From Pseudomonadota bacterium (GTDB lineage: Bacteria > Pseudomonadota > Alphaproteobacteria > Acetobacterales > Acetobacteraceae), in contig JAKBAD010000002.1 in NCBI GenBank assembly GCA_021809435.1, positions 324,042-388,041 of the forward strand: a stretch of DNA of 64,000 nucleotides. Reading direction: 5' to 3'. Under the pieces are notes generated by a model that was not told the origin of the DNA, did not search any database, and saw only the letters and a program-made list of their open reading frames with translations. Position numbers and translations under genes: made by a program. Of the stretch, positions 8,673-17,396 are shown one piece after another (positions within the stretch are counted from its first letter, which is position 1; every line of letters begins with the position of its first letter).

Positions 8673-8984
8673 ATGGACGACAATCTGGCCATGGATTTCG
8701 TGGCCTTGTGGCAGAGCGAACTGACTGCCATGGGGGCGGACCGGGAGTTGCGCGAAACCTGGGCGGCGACCGTGTCACTTTGGGCTCAGGCGGCCAAAGT
8801 GGCGGTTGCTCAGTTGCCGCATGAGCCTGCGCCCCGAAGCGCCGGCGCCGCTCAGCCGGCGGGGGCCGCGGCCTCTGCTGCTGCATCTGGGGCTGGCGTG
8901 GCTGAAATGGAACGGCTTGAACGGCGCGTTGCAGAGCTGGAGCAACGACTGGCTGAATTTTTGGAGCGGGAGCGGCGAGCCTGA
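8673..8984 (+). CDS. Short PhaE-like coiled-coil protein
   Basis: This 103-residue frame begins MDDNLAMDFVALWQSELTAMGADRELRETWAATVSLWAQAAKVAV (residues 1-45), an amphipathic Trp-containing helix pattern like granule-associated or PhaE-type proteins. An Ala/Pro linker (about 50-75) and a heptad coiled coil (MERLERRVAELEQRLAEFLERERR, 79-102) follow. Class III PHA synthases need a PhaE subunit, and this gene sits directly before a class III-sized PhaC. Its last 164 bases overlap phaC in another frame. The heptads fall exactly in the overlap, which argues that this frame is used too. No family hit is available, so the PhaE role is inferred from position and shape. Confidence 0.65.
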   Translation: MDDNLAMDFVALWQSELTAMGADRELRETWAATVSLWAQAAKVAVAQLPHEPAPRSAGAAQPAGAAASAAASGAGVAEMERLERRVAELEQRLAEFLERERRA

Positions 8985-10011
8985 TCTGGGCCGGCTGCAA
9001 ACCACGCTCGATGAGGTGCTGGCCGCCGACCGGGCGCTGATCAGGGGCATCGCCGCCTATCGCCGCGACCCTTATGTGCGGAATTTGCCAGATCCGCCGG
9101 TTATTTGGGAAGAAGGCGAGAGCCGGCTGCTCGATTATGGCGGCAGCGGCACGGCGGTGGTGTTTGTGCCGAGCCTGATCAACCGCGCTTATATCCTCGA
9201 CCTCATGGAAGATGCCTCGATGCTGCGCTTTCTGGCGGCGGAGGGGCTACATCCTTATTTGCTCGATTGGGGCTGGCCGGGGCCGATCGAGCGGAATTTT
9301 TCGCTTACCGACTATATCGCCGGCCGGCTTGAGCGCGCGCTCGCCGCCGTGCCAGGGACGGTGGTGCTGGCCGGCTATTGCATGGGCGGGGTGATGGCGA
9401 TGGGGGCGGCCGCCCGCGCGCAGACGCTCCAGCCGGGTAAAATTTCAGCACTCGCCGTGCTGGCCACACCATGGGACTTCCATAGCCCCGACCCCAAGGT
9501 CGCCCAGCGCGTGGCCGAGGCGCTGCCCGCCCTTGAGCTGACCATGCAAATCTCTCAAACCCTGCCGATCGACGCGCTGAACACCCTGTTCGCCATGATC
9601 GACCCGTTTGGTGTCGCCAAGAAATACCGCAATTTCGCCGGGCAAAACAAAGCCACACCGCGCGCGCGGCGGTTTGTTGCCATGGAGGACTGGCTGGCCG
9701 ATGGCGTGCCGCTCGCCGCCCCCGTGGCGCGCGAGGCGCTCGCGGGGTGGTATGGCGCCAACCTCACCGCGCGCAACCAATGGCGGGTGGCGGGGCTGCC
9801 GGTCGAGCCGGCGCGCCTGCAAATGCCCTGCTTCTGCGCCATACCGGCGCGCGACCAGCTGGTGCCCGCCGCTTCGGCCAAAGCGTTGGCCGCCCAGCTC
9901 GGCCGCGGCACCGTCATCGAGCCGGAGGCCGGGCATATTGGCATGGTGGCGGGAACTAATGCAGAAACTTTATTGTGGCGGCCTTTCGCTGACTGGGTGC
10001 ACCGCCTATGA
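8821..10011 (+). CDS. phaC: Class III-type PHA synthase
   Basis: From ATG 8821 the protein is 396 residues (TTG 8806 would add five), the size of class III synthases and well below the roughly 590 of class I. It shows an alpha/beta-hydrolase core with the lipase-box-like AGYCMGG, placing the catalytic Cys at residue 187. The triad is completed by Asp 345 (PARDQLVP) and His 372 (EAGHIGMVAG). The N-terminal GPRPLLLHLGLAW resembles the RPLPLHL start of related synthases and supports the early start. It polymerises (R)-3-hydroxyacyl-CoA at the granule surface. phaA follows 39 bp later, so the two are probably one transcript. No phaB is in the window. Confidence 0.9.
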   Translation: MSLRPEAPAPLSRRGPRPLLLHLGLAWLKWNGLNGALQSWSNDWLNFWSGSGEPDLGRLQTTLDEVLAADRALIRGIAAYRRDPYVRNLPDPPVIWEEGESRLLDYGGSGTAVVFVPSLINRAYILDLMEDASMLRFLAAEGLHPYLLDWGWPGPIERNFSLTDYIAGRLERALAAVPGTVVLAGYCMGGVMAMGAAARAQTLQPGKISALAVLATPWDFHSPDPKVAQRVAEALPALELTMQISQTLPIDALNTLFAMIDPFGVAKKYRNFAGQNKATPRARRFVAMEDWLADGVPLAAPVAREALAGWYGANLTARNQWRVAGLPVEPARLQMPCFCAIPARDQLVPAASAKALAAQLGRGTVIEPEAGHIGMVAGTNAETLLWRPFADWVHRL

Positions 10012-10050
10012 TGATGCTGTGCAACAAGCACCACAGGAAAGAGGGAAACC

Positions 10051-11223
10051 ATGGAAGATATCGTCATCGTCGCGGCAGCCCGTACCCCCGTTGGCAGCTT
10101 TAATGGCGCCTTTGGCTCTACGCCTGCCCATGTATTGGGGGCCACCGCGCTGAAAGCCGCCATCGAGCGGGCGGGCTTGAGCGCGGAAGATATTGATGAA
10201 GTGATCCTCGGTCAGGTGCTTACCGCCGGTCAGGGGCAAAATCCGGCCCGCCAGGCCGCCCGCATCGCCGGCATCCCCGATAGCAAGACCGCCTTTGGCA
10301 TCAACCAGGTTTGCGGCTCGGGCCTGCGCGCCGTGGCGCTCGCCGCCCAGCAGATCATCTCGGGCGAGTCCGAGATCGTCATCGCCGGCGGTCAGGAGAG
10401 CATGAGCCTCTCGCCCCATGCCGCCTATCTGCGCGCGGGCGTGAAGATGGGCAACACCGATTTCGTCGATACCATGATCAAGGACGGGCTGTGGGATGCC
10501 TTTAATGGCTACCATATGGGTATCACGGCTGAAAATGTCGCCAAGCACTGGCAGATCAGCCGTGACGACCAGGACGCGCTGGCCCTGGCCTCGCAGCAAA
10601 AGGCCACCGCCGCCCAGGCCGCCGGCAAGTTCAAGGATGAGATCGTGCCCGTGACCATTGCCAGCCGCAAGGGCGATGTGGTGGTCGATGCCGATGAGTA
10701 CATCAAGCCCACCACCACCGCCGATGTGCTGGCCAAGCTGCGCCCGGCCTTCACCAAAGAGGGCACGGTCACGGCGGGCAATGCCTCGGGCATTAACGAT
10801 GGTGCCGCCGCCCTGGTGGTGATGAGCGCCAAGACCGCCGCCGCCCGCGGCCTCACCCCGCTGGCCCGCATCGCCAGCTTCGCCACCGCCGGCGTCGATC
10901 CCGCCCTCATGGGGTCGGGGCCGATTCCGTCGTCGCGCAAGGCGCTGGCGCGCGCGGGATGGGCGGTTGATGACCTCGACCTGATCGAGGCCAACGAGGC
11001 CTTCGCCGCCCAGGCCTGTGCGGTCAACAAGGATCTCGGGCTCGACCCCGCCAAGGTGAACGTCAATGGCGGCGCCATCGCCATTGGTCACCCGATTGGC
11101 GCGTCGGGCGCGCGGATTCTCATTACCCTGCTGCACGAGATGAAGCGCCGCGACGCCAAGAAAGGCCTCGCCACGCTGTGCATTGGCGGCGGCATGGGCG
11201 TTGCCATGTGCCTCGAGCGCTGA
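10051..11223 (+). CDS. phaA: Acetyl-CoA acetyltransferase (beta-ketothiolase)
   Basis: The 390-residue protein has all three thiolase active-site regions. The acyl-accepting Cys 88 is in [12 protein letters not shown], His 347 in [20 protein letters not shown] and Cys 377 in [14 protein letters not shown]. It condenses two acetyl-CoA into acetoacetyl-CoA, the first step of PHB synthesis, and can run in reverse during ketone use. The ATG follows an AAAGAGGGAAA ribosome site. It is directly downstream of phaC and ends at a strong terminator. Confidence 0.97.
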   Translation: MEDIVIVAAARTPVGSFNGAFGSTPAHVLGATALKAAIERAGLSAEDIDEVILGQVLTAGQGQNPARQAARIAGIPDSKTAFGINQVCGSGLRAVALAAQQIISGESEIVIAGGQESMSLSPHAAYLRAGVKMGNTDFVDTMIKDGLWDAFNGYHMGITAENVAKHWQISRDDQDALALASQQKATAAQAAGKFKDEIVPVTIASRKGDVVVDADEYIKPTTTADVLAKLRPAFTKEGTVTAGNASGINDGAAALVVMSAKTAAARGLTPLARIASFATAGVDPALMGSGPIPSSRKALARAGWAVDDLDLIEANEAFAAQACAVNKDLGLDPAKVNVNGGAIAIGHPIGASGARILITLLHEMKRRDAKKGLATLCIGGGMGVAMCLER

Positions 11224-11234
11224 GACTTTGAGAC

Positions 11235-11270
11235 AAGGCCCGGAGGCATCACGCTTTCCGGGCCTTATTT
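11235..11270 (+). terminator. Terminator of the phaC-phaA unit
   Basis: The stem aaggcccgga (11235-11244) / tccgggcctt (11257-11266) is followed by attttggg, 11 bases after the phaA stop. Confidence 0.8.
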
Positions 11271-11324
11271 TGGGCTGGCCACGGTTGCGGGCAGGAACCG
11301 TGTTGAGGTTTGGGGAGATGGGTG

Positions 11325-12032
11325 GTGAAGAAGCTTTATCCTGATGCGGTCACGGCGTTATCTGGTCTGTTGTTTGACGGCATGGTGATCATGTCGGGCG
11401 GGTTTGGGCTGTGCGGCATTCCCGATGTTTTGATCGATGCCGTGAAGCTCTCGGGCGTGAAGAACCTGACCGTGATCTCGAATAATGCCGGGATTGATGG
11501 GGTCGGGCTGGGCACGCTGCTGGAGACCCGCCAGATCAAGAAGATGATTTCATCTTATGTTGGCGAGAACGCGACCTTTGCCAAGCAATATCTCTCGGGC
11601 GAGTTGGAGATCGAGTTCAACCCGCAGGGCACTTTAGCCGAGCGCATCCGCGCGGGTGGGGCGGGGGTGCCGGCGTTTTTCACCGCCACCGGCTATGGCA
11701 CCCAAATTGCCGAGGGCAAGGAGGTGCGCGAGTTCAATGGCCGCTGGTATGTGATGGAAACCGGGCTGTTCGCCGATCTGGCGCTGGTGCATGCCTATAA
11801 GGCCGACACCGAGGGGAACCTCGTGTTTCGCAAGACCGCGCGCAACTTCAACCCGATGATGGCGACCGCTGCCAAAACCACGGTGGTGCAGGTGGAGCAT
11901 CTGGTCGAGCCTGGTGAGATCGATCCCGACCATATCCACACGCCGGGGATTTTTGTGAAGCGCATCGTGAAATTGGATCAGCCGGTCAAGCGCATCGAGC
12001 AGCGCACTGTCCGCAAGAAGGAGACCGTGTAA
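11325..12032 (+). CDS. scoA: 3-oxoacid CoA-transferase subunit A
   Basis: The protein (about 235 residues) has the family I CoA-transferase alpha-subunit motifs, including [17 protein letters not shown] near the start and [15 protein letters not shown] place the start at GTG 11325 ([11 protein letters not shown]), seven bases after GGGGAG; GTG 11322 and TTG 11310 are alternatives in frame. It pairs with the next gene to move CoA from succinyl-CoA to acetoacetate, linking PHB breakdown and ketone bodies to the TCA cycle. Its stop overlaps the next start (TAATG), which indicates translational coupling. Confidence 0.93.
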   Translation: MKKLYPDAVTALSGLLFDGMVIMSGGFGLCGIPDVLIDAVKLSGVKNLTVISNNAGIDGVGLGTLLETRQIKKMISSYVGENATFAKQYLSGELEIEFNPQGTLAERIRAGGAGVPAFFTATGYGTQIAEGKEVREFNGRWYVMETGLFADLALVHAYKADTEGNLVFRKTARNFNPMMATAAKTTVVQVEHLVEPGEIDPDHIHTPGIFVKRIVKLDQPVKRIEQRTVRKKETV

Positions 12033-12670
12033 TGCCCTGGACGCGCGATGAAATGGCCGCCAAGGCCGCGGCTGAGCTGGAAGATGGCTTCTATGTGAAT
12101 TTAGGCATCGGCATTCCCACGCTGGTGGCCAACCATATTCCGGCAGGCATGACCATTCAGTTGCAATCGGAGAACGGTATGTTGGGCATGGGCCCGTTTC
12201 CGTTCGAGGGTGAGGAGGATGCCGATCTCATCAACGCCGGCAAGCAGACGGTGACGGAACTGCCGACCACGAGCTTTTTCTCATCGGCTGATTCATTTGC
12301 CATGATCCGTGGCGGGCACATCAATATTTCCATCCTCGGCGCGCTGCAGGTCTCCGAGGAGGGCGATCTCGCCAATTGGATGGTGCCGGGTAAGATGGTT
12401 AAAGGCATGGGCGGGGCGATGGATCTGGTTGCCGGCGTGCCGCGTGTGGTGGTGCTGATGGAGCACACCGCCAAGGGCGAGCCGAAGATTTTGAAACACT
12501 GCACCCTGCCGCTCACCGGCAAGGGGGTGGTGAGCAAGATCATCACCGATCTCGCCGTGTTTGAGGTGAACAAGGATACCAAGCCTGGCCTCACATTGCT
12601 CGAAATGGCCCCCGGCGTCAGCCTGGATGAAATCCGCGCCCTGACCGCCGCGGATTTCACCGTCGCGTGA
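12032..12670 (+). CDS. scoB: 3-oxoacid CoA-transferase subunit B
   Basis: The 212-residue beta subunit carries the catalytic glutamate in [14 protein letters not shown], preceded by [17 protein letters not shown]. Later conserved blocks are [28 protein letters not shown] (split, residues about 91-118) and [15 protein letters not shown]. It forms the active transferase with ScoA, whose stop codon overlaps its ATG by one base. The pair sits downstream of phaC-phaA but behind its own terminator-separated start, so it is a separate unit serving the same carbon flow. Confidence 0.96.
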   Translation: MPWTRDEMAAKAAAELEDGFYVNLGIGIPTLVANHIPAGMTIQLQSENGMLGMGPFPFEGEEDADLINAGKQTVTELPTTSFFSSADSFAMIRGGHINISILGALQVSEEGDLANWMVPGKMVKGMGGAMDLVAGVPRVVVLMEHTAKGEPKILKHCTLPLTGKGVVSKIITDLAVFEVNKDTKPGLTLLEMAPGVSLDEIRALTAADFTVA

Positions 12671-12689
12671 GCTAAGCCGGCTCCACAAG

Positions 12690-12725
12690 AACGCGCCCCG
12701 CCACTGGCCGGGCGCGTTTTTGTTT
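12690..12725 (+). terminator. Terminator of scoAB
   Basis: The stem aacgcgccc (12690-12698) / gggcgcgtt (12710-12718) runs straight into a T-rich tail (tttttgttt). Confidence 0.85.
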
Positions 12726-12856
12726 CGGGGGACGCCTGATAGCGCCGGGCGGGCTCTTACGGACGGTGGCATTGTGGGGTAGATTTTGCCCGGTGGCGGG
12801 TAGTGGCGGCGAACGAGGCGGAGCCGGGCCTGGCTTGTGATGAAACGGGAGTACGC

Positions 12857-15800
12857 ATGGCGGTCAGAGGTTTTGTCGATGAGATGCAGGGCGGTTACAT
12901 CCTCGGCTGGGCGGTTGCGATTTCCGATGGCGCAAGCTGCGTTATTACTGTCAAGGATGACGAGGGGCGGCTGCTGGGCAAGGGGCTGGCATCGCGCGAG
13001 CGCGTTGATTTGGCGTCTCTTGGGCTGGGGCGCACGAATTTTGGCTTTCGCGTCGCGGTTCCCCGCGCGCATCAGCAGCGCAACGTGCATGTTTTCGCCA
13101 ATGACCAGGAGCTGCAAGGTTCGCCGCTGCGTATGGGCGCCGGTGTGTTTGACGGCGCCTGCCGGGTCGAGGCCGACCATCTCACCGGCTGGGTGACCGA
13201 GCGGGTGGCGCGCTTCGCCGCCCCGGTGATATCGGCCAAAAACCAGTTCGGGGAGGAGGTCGCGCGCGGTGAGAGCCATTTCGATGACGGCGATATCGAT
13301 CCGCTATTCGCGCCGGCCCGTTTCTCGCTGCGGCTCGATGACCGGTGCCTTGGCGCGGGCGAGATGCCGCTGACTGTTTACGCGAATGATAGCTTGCTTG
13401 GGCGGGTCAATTGTCATCTCACCCTCAAGGGTAATCTCGATCAGGTGAGCCCAACCCGGTGCGCTGGCTGGCTGCTGTGCGAGCAGGCTCCCCAGCGCCG
13501 GATTTCCTTCACGGTCCACCGGGATCAGACCCTCATGGCCGATGTGACGTGCGATAGCCCGCGCCCCGATGTGAGCGCCATCTATCCGGGCGCCGACACG
13601 CCTGGGTTTGACGTGACGTTTCCCGGCGAAGCCCCGCAGCCGACCACTTCCTGCCGGCTGAGCTTTCGTCTGCCCGGCTGCGCGCACGAGATATTCGAAG
13701 GCCCCTATCTGCTCGCCGAGCGCCCCGCCGCCGTCGAGGCGCTCCAGCGTGCCGCGCAACTGGCCCATCTGCCGGGAACCGGGCTGGGTAAGGCCGAGCG
13801 CGCGCTGCTGGCGCAGGCGCTTGCCGAGTATGTGGCCAAGGCGCGCGGTGAGTCCCTGCTGGTTTTGCCTAAGCAGCCCCCGGCGCCAGACACACGCCGC
13901 GCGGGGATGCGGCTGGGCATTGTCATTCCGGTTTATCGGGGCGTCGAGATCACGCGCGCCTGCATCGAGGCGGTGCTGCGCCACCGTAATCCCGATACCG
14001 ATCTGGTGATCCTGCTCAACGATGCATCCCCCGAACCTGGGATGGCGGTGATGCTGGCCTATTTCGGCTTGCAGCCGAATGTGGTGGTGCTGACCAATGC
14101 CGAAAACCAGGGGTTTATCCGCACGGTCAATCGTGGCCTCTCGCTGGTGGACGGGCTGGATGTCTTGCTGCTCAACTCCGATACGGTCATCCATGCTGGC
14201 GGTCTCGATGAGCTGACCGCCATTCTCGCGCAGAACCCCGAAATCGGCACGGTCACCGCGATCTCGAATAATGCGACCATCTTCTCCTACCCCAACACCG
14301 CGCTGCGCGCGGCCGCGCTGAGTGACATATCATGGCCTGAACTGGCCGCCATTGCCCTGCGGGATAATCGCGGCCGGTTCATCGATGTGCCGACGGGGCA
14401 TGGATTCTGCCTGCTGATCCGCGCCGATGTCATCGCGCGGGTTGGGCGGCTCGATGAGGCATTTGGCCGTGGCTATGGCGAGGAGAATGATTTTTGCGCC
14501 CGGGCCGCGGTCTGGGGCTATCGCAATGTCGCGGCGGGGGCGGTGCTGGTCGAGCATAAGGAGCGCGTCTCCTTCGTGGATGAGCGCGAGACGCTGATGG
14601 CCGAGAATATGCGGCGCCTGCACATGCTCTATCCGGACTATATGGCGCTGATCCAGGCGTTCGAGCGCCAGGATGGCACGCGCTCGCTGCGCTGGGCGCT
14701 CGATGCGGCGCGGCTGACCAAGGCGCGCCAGGCGGGCGGCTCGTTCGTGCTGGTGGTCACGAACCAGCTTGAGGGCGGCACGGCCAAAACCATCCTCGAT
14801 ATCGAGCGCAATGTCGGTTACGGCCAGGCAACGGCGCTGCGCCTGAGCGTCACCAGGGATCATCTGCTGGAACTTTCCTGCGAGACCCCGCTGCTGAGCG
14901 CGAGCTTTGGCGCCGATGAGATTGATGAGCTGTTCACCCTGCTATCGGCCGCGGCCCCCGAAATGGTCATGCTGCACCAGCTGCTGGGGTTTCCCGCCGC
15001 CTTCATTGCAGCCCTGCCGGCCTGGCTCACGGGGCGCGAGAGCTTCTTTTGGGCGCATGATTTCTATGCCGTGTGCCCGCGCGTCACGATGATTGATGCC
15101 ATTGGCCGGTTTTGCGATGTCGCCGATGAGGCCACGTGCGGGCGCTGCCTGGGCATGAAGGGCGGGCATGAATTCGCCGCCGCCGGCATGCCCGCGCCCG
15201 CGGAGCATCGGGCGCTGTTTGGGGCCCTGCTGCGCGGCGTGACCCATGTCATTGCCCCCTCACCCAGCGCCGCGGCCTATCTCGGCCGGGTTTTCGAGGA
15301 TGTGCCCTTCGAGATTCTGCCCCACCCCGAGGCGCTGCCCGATCAGGCCGTTGCGCCGCGCGCCGACAATGAGCCCGAAATCATCATGATCGGCGCCATT
15401 GGCCCGCATAAAGGCTCCGCCAAACTGCTCGAAATCGCCGAGCGGGCCTGGCTGACGCGGCCCGAGCTGAAATTCCGCGTGATTGGCTATACCGACATCG
15501 ACAACAAATTGCGGGCGGTGGGCAATGTCACCATCACCGGCTCCTTTCCGCCCGGCGAGGGGGCGCGACTGCTCGGCGCGGCGCGGGGCCGGCTGGTGCT
15601 GTTTCTCTCCACCTGGCCCGAAACCTACTCCTACACCCTCTCCGAGGTGTTGCTGGCCGGGATGGTGCCGCTGGTGCCAGATATTGGCGCGCCGGCCGAG
15701 CGTGTGCGCCGCGCGGGAGTTGGCGCGGTATTTCCGTTCCCCGCCGATGCCGAGACCGTACTGGGGCTGATTGACGAAGTGCTGGCCGGCGCCCGGCCCG

Positions 15801-15892
15801 TGCAGACCGAGGACGCCGATGCCCTGGCCGCCTTCCGCGGCGCGGACGAACTCGCCCGCTACCGCGATTTGCTGTGCCGCGCCGTTGAGTGA
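12857..15892 (+). CDS. Large two-domain glycosyltransferase with N-terminal beta modules
   Basis: From ATG 12857 (ribosome site ACGGGAG) the protein is about 1011 residues; GTG 12803 would extend it. The first 290 residues form three similar units, each with a GW core (YILGWAV, LTGWVTE, CAGWLLC) and a closing beta strand (FGFRVAV, FSLRLDD, PGFDVTF). A GT2 domain follows (about 353-600): LGIVIPVYRG, NDASPEPG, the DXD-type LLLNSDTVI and GYGEENDFCARA. The C-terminal part looks like a GT4/GT-B enzyme: VTNQLEGGTAKTILDIE, MIGAIGPHKG and STWPETYSYTLSEVLLAG. Such proteins build surface polysaccharide or decorate envelope structures in the cytoplasm. The sugar and acceptor are unknown. Confidence 0.88.
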   Translation: MAVRGFVDEMQGGYILGWAVAISDGASCVITVKDDEGRLLGKGLASRERVDLASLGLGRTNFGFRVAVPRAHQQRNVHVFANDQELQGSPLRMGAGVFDGACRVEADHLTGWVTERVARFAAPVISAKNQFGEEVARGESHFDDGDIDPLFAPARFSLRLDDRCLGAGEMPLTVYANDSLLGRVNCHLTLKGNLDQVSPTRCAGWLLCEQAPQRRISFTVHRDQTLMADVTCDSPRPDVSAIYPGADTPGFDVTFPGEAPQPTTSCRLSFRLPGCAHEIFEGPYLLAERPAAVEALQRAAQLAHLPGTGLGKAERALLAQALAEYVAKARGESLLVLPKQPPAPDTRRAGMRLGIVIPVYRGVEITRACIEAVLRHRNPDTDLVILLNDASPEPGMAVMLAYFGLQPNVVVLTNAENQGFIRTVNRGLSLVDGLDVLLLNSDTVIHAGGLDELTAILAQNPEIGTVTAISNNATIFSYPNTALRAAALSDISWPELAAIALRDNRGRFIDVPTGHGFCLLIRADVIARVGRLDEAFGRGYGEENDFCARAAVWGYRNVAAGAVLVEHKERVSFVDERETLMAENMRRLHMLYPDYMALIQAFERQDGTRSLRWALDAARLTKARQAGGSFVLVVTNQLEGGTAKTILDIERNVGYGQATALRLSVTRDHLLELSCETPLLSASFGADEIDELFTLLSAAAPEMVMLHQLLGFPAAFIAALPAWLTGRESFFWAHDFYAVCPRVTMIDAIGRFCDVADEATCGRCLGMKGGHEFAAAGMPAPAEHRALFGALLRGVTHVIAPSPSAAAYLGRVFEDVPFEILPHPEALPDQAVAPRADNEPEIIMIGAIGPHKGSAKLLEIAERAWLTRPELKFRVIGYTDIDNKLRAVGNVTITGSFPPGEGARLLGAARGRLVLFLSTWPETYSYTLSEVLLAGMVPLVPDIGAPAERVRRAGVGAVFPFPADAETVLGLIDEVLAGARPVQTEDADALAAFRGADELARYRDLLCRAVE

Positions 15893-15905
15893 GGGAAAAT
15901 TGCCG

Positions 15906-16751
15906 ATGCGTCGTATCATCTTGCTGATATTGGCCGTGCTTGTGGGCGGCGGCGGCTATCTGGCGGCCAGGGCCTGGCTGTTTCCGCCGCCCGACTCCGT
16001 GGCCAACCAGGATGTACGCCCGCTGACCAGCGCCGAGCAGGCGCGGTTTCTGCCCCTGGTTTGCGCGGGGGCCAGCGCGGGCAGCGATGGCTATGCCCAT
16101 AATTGCGCCAGCCTGCCGGGCTATCCGTCGGATGATTATGGCGGCGCCGGGCTGGGGCTTGGCATCACCCTCACCAGCATCACCGAAGGCCAGCTCACCG
16201 GCACGGGCCGGCTGGAGGCTTATGTCTCTTATCTGGGCAGTTTCGAGCCGCATGTGACCAATTTTGGCGGCGGCATTTTGTTCAGCGCCAATGGCCAGGG
16301 AGCCTGGACGCTGGATAAATGGTTTCCCGGCGCCAACCTTGATGGGTGTTTGAGCCTCTCACCCCAGGGGCGCGCGCGGTTTTTGTGCCTTGAGGGCTAT
16401 ACCGGCCAGGGCGAGACCGATACCAGCCTGATGGTGATGCAGGTTGCCTCCGCCGCCAAAACGGTGCTGGCGGCGGCTGATTTGCGCGCCACCTTGACCC
16501 CGGACGGCAATTGCGGGCAGCTCACCGCGCCGACGCAAGCCGTGCTGCTGGGGCTGACAGGGCTGCGGCGCACCGCTTCGGGGGTGAGCGTGCAGGCGAG
16601 CTATGTGCCGGCGGGCACCGCCGCCAAGGCCTGCGCCGCCCATGATTTTGCCGCGGCGCCCACCCAGACCGCGACCTTGACCCTGGTGCCCGCTGGTGAT
16701 GGCTTCACCATCTCGCCCACTCTCGATTTCGCGCCCCCGGAGGCGCCATGA
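15906..16751 (+). CDS. Unknown membrane-anchored or exported protein
   Basis: I do not recognise this 281-residue protein. It begins with an uncleaved-looking anchor or signal (MRRIILLILAVLVGGGGYLA), then a mature part rich in Gly, Thr and Ala that looks like beta structure. Six cysteines (LVC, HNC, DGC, FLC, GNC, KAC) suggest up to three disulfides in the periplasm. ATG 15906 follows GAGGGA; an in-frame upstream extension lies inside the glycosyltransferase gene and is rejected. It starts 13 bases after that gene and its stop overlaps the next start (ATGA), so it is probably co-transcribed with both. Confidence 0.75.
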   Translation: MRRIILLILAVLVGGGGYLAARAWLFPPPDSVANQDVRPLTSAEQARFLPLVCAGASAGSDGYAHNCASLPGYPSDDYGGAGLGLGITLTSITEGQLTGTGRLEAYVSYLGSFEPHVTNFGGGILFSANGQGAWTLDKWFPGANLDGCLSLSPQGRARFLCLEGYTGQGETDTSLMVMQVASAAKTVLAAADLRATLTPDGNCGQLTAPTQAVLLGLTGLRRTASGVSVQASYVPAGTAAKACAAHDFAAAPTQTATLTLVPAGDGFTISPTLDFAPPEAP

Positions 16752-17392
16752 TGGCAAGCCCCCGCGAACAGCTGATCGGGGCCGCGCGGGCCATGGCGGC
16801 GCGCGGCTTGGCGGCGGGCACATCGGGCAATGTATCGCTGCGTACGCCAGAGGGGATTTTGATCACCCCGTCCGCGGTGCCCTATGACGCCCTGACGCCC
16901 GAGATGATGCCGCTTCTGCGCGAGGATGGCTCGCATGAAGGCCCGTACCGGCCGTCATCCGAGTGGCGGTTTCATCTCGATATCTATCTCTCGCGCCCCG
17001 AGGTTGGCGGTGTGGTGCACCACCATGCGCCCCACACCACGGCGCTGGCCATGGCCCGGCGTGATATTCCGCCCTGCCATTATATGGTCACGCGGTTTGG
17101 CGGGGCCGATGTGCGCTGCGCGGGCTATGCGCTGTTTGGCACGGCCGCGCTTTCGGCCGAAGTGGTCAAGGCGCTCGAGGGCCGCACCGCCTGCCTCATG
17201 GCCAACCATGGCGGACTGGCCGTGGGGCCCGATATATGGGCAGCCCTGGCGGCCGCCACCGAGCTTGAGGCGCTGGCGGAGCATTATCTGCTATCGCTGG
17301 CGGCGGGCGGGCCGGTGCTGCTGAGCGAGGCCGAGATCGCCGCCGCGCTCAGCCAGTTCGCCACCGCCTACCGGCCCAATACCGGCGCCTGA
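16748..17392 (+). CDS. Class II aldolase (fuculose-phosphate aldolase-like)
   Basis: The 214-residue protein keeps the catalytic layout of L-fuculose-1-phosphate aldolase. TSGNVSLR is the phosphate loop, and SSEWRFHLDIY holds the catalytic Glu. VVHHHAPHTTALAM gives two zinc histidines and NHGGLAVG the third. It should cleave a sugar phosphate to a triose phosphate or dihydroxyacetone phosphate plus an aldehyde in the cytoplasm. The true substrate is not readable, and methylthioribulose-type activities are also possible in this superfamily. Its start overlaps the previous stop by four bases. It converges on dihydroorotase with only 4 bp between. Confidence 0.87.
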   Translation: MMASPREQLIGAARAMAARGLAAGTSGNVSLRTPEGILITPSAVPYDALTPEMMPLLREDGSHEGPYRPSSEWRFHLDIYLSRPEVGGVVHHHAPHTTALAMARRDIPPCHYMVTRFGGADVRCAGYALFGTAALSAEVVKALEGRTACLMANHGGLAVGPDIWAALAAATELEALAEHYLLSLAAGGPVLLSEAEIAAALSQFATAYRPNTGA

Positions 17393-17396
17393 GCGC

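Noticed and set aside
12803-12856. GTG start for the glycosyltransferase
   Set aside because: ATG 12857 has a good ribosome site (ACGGGAG) and begins directly with the first conserved beta module.
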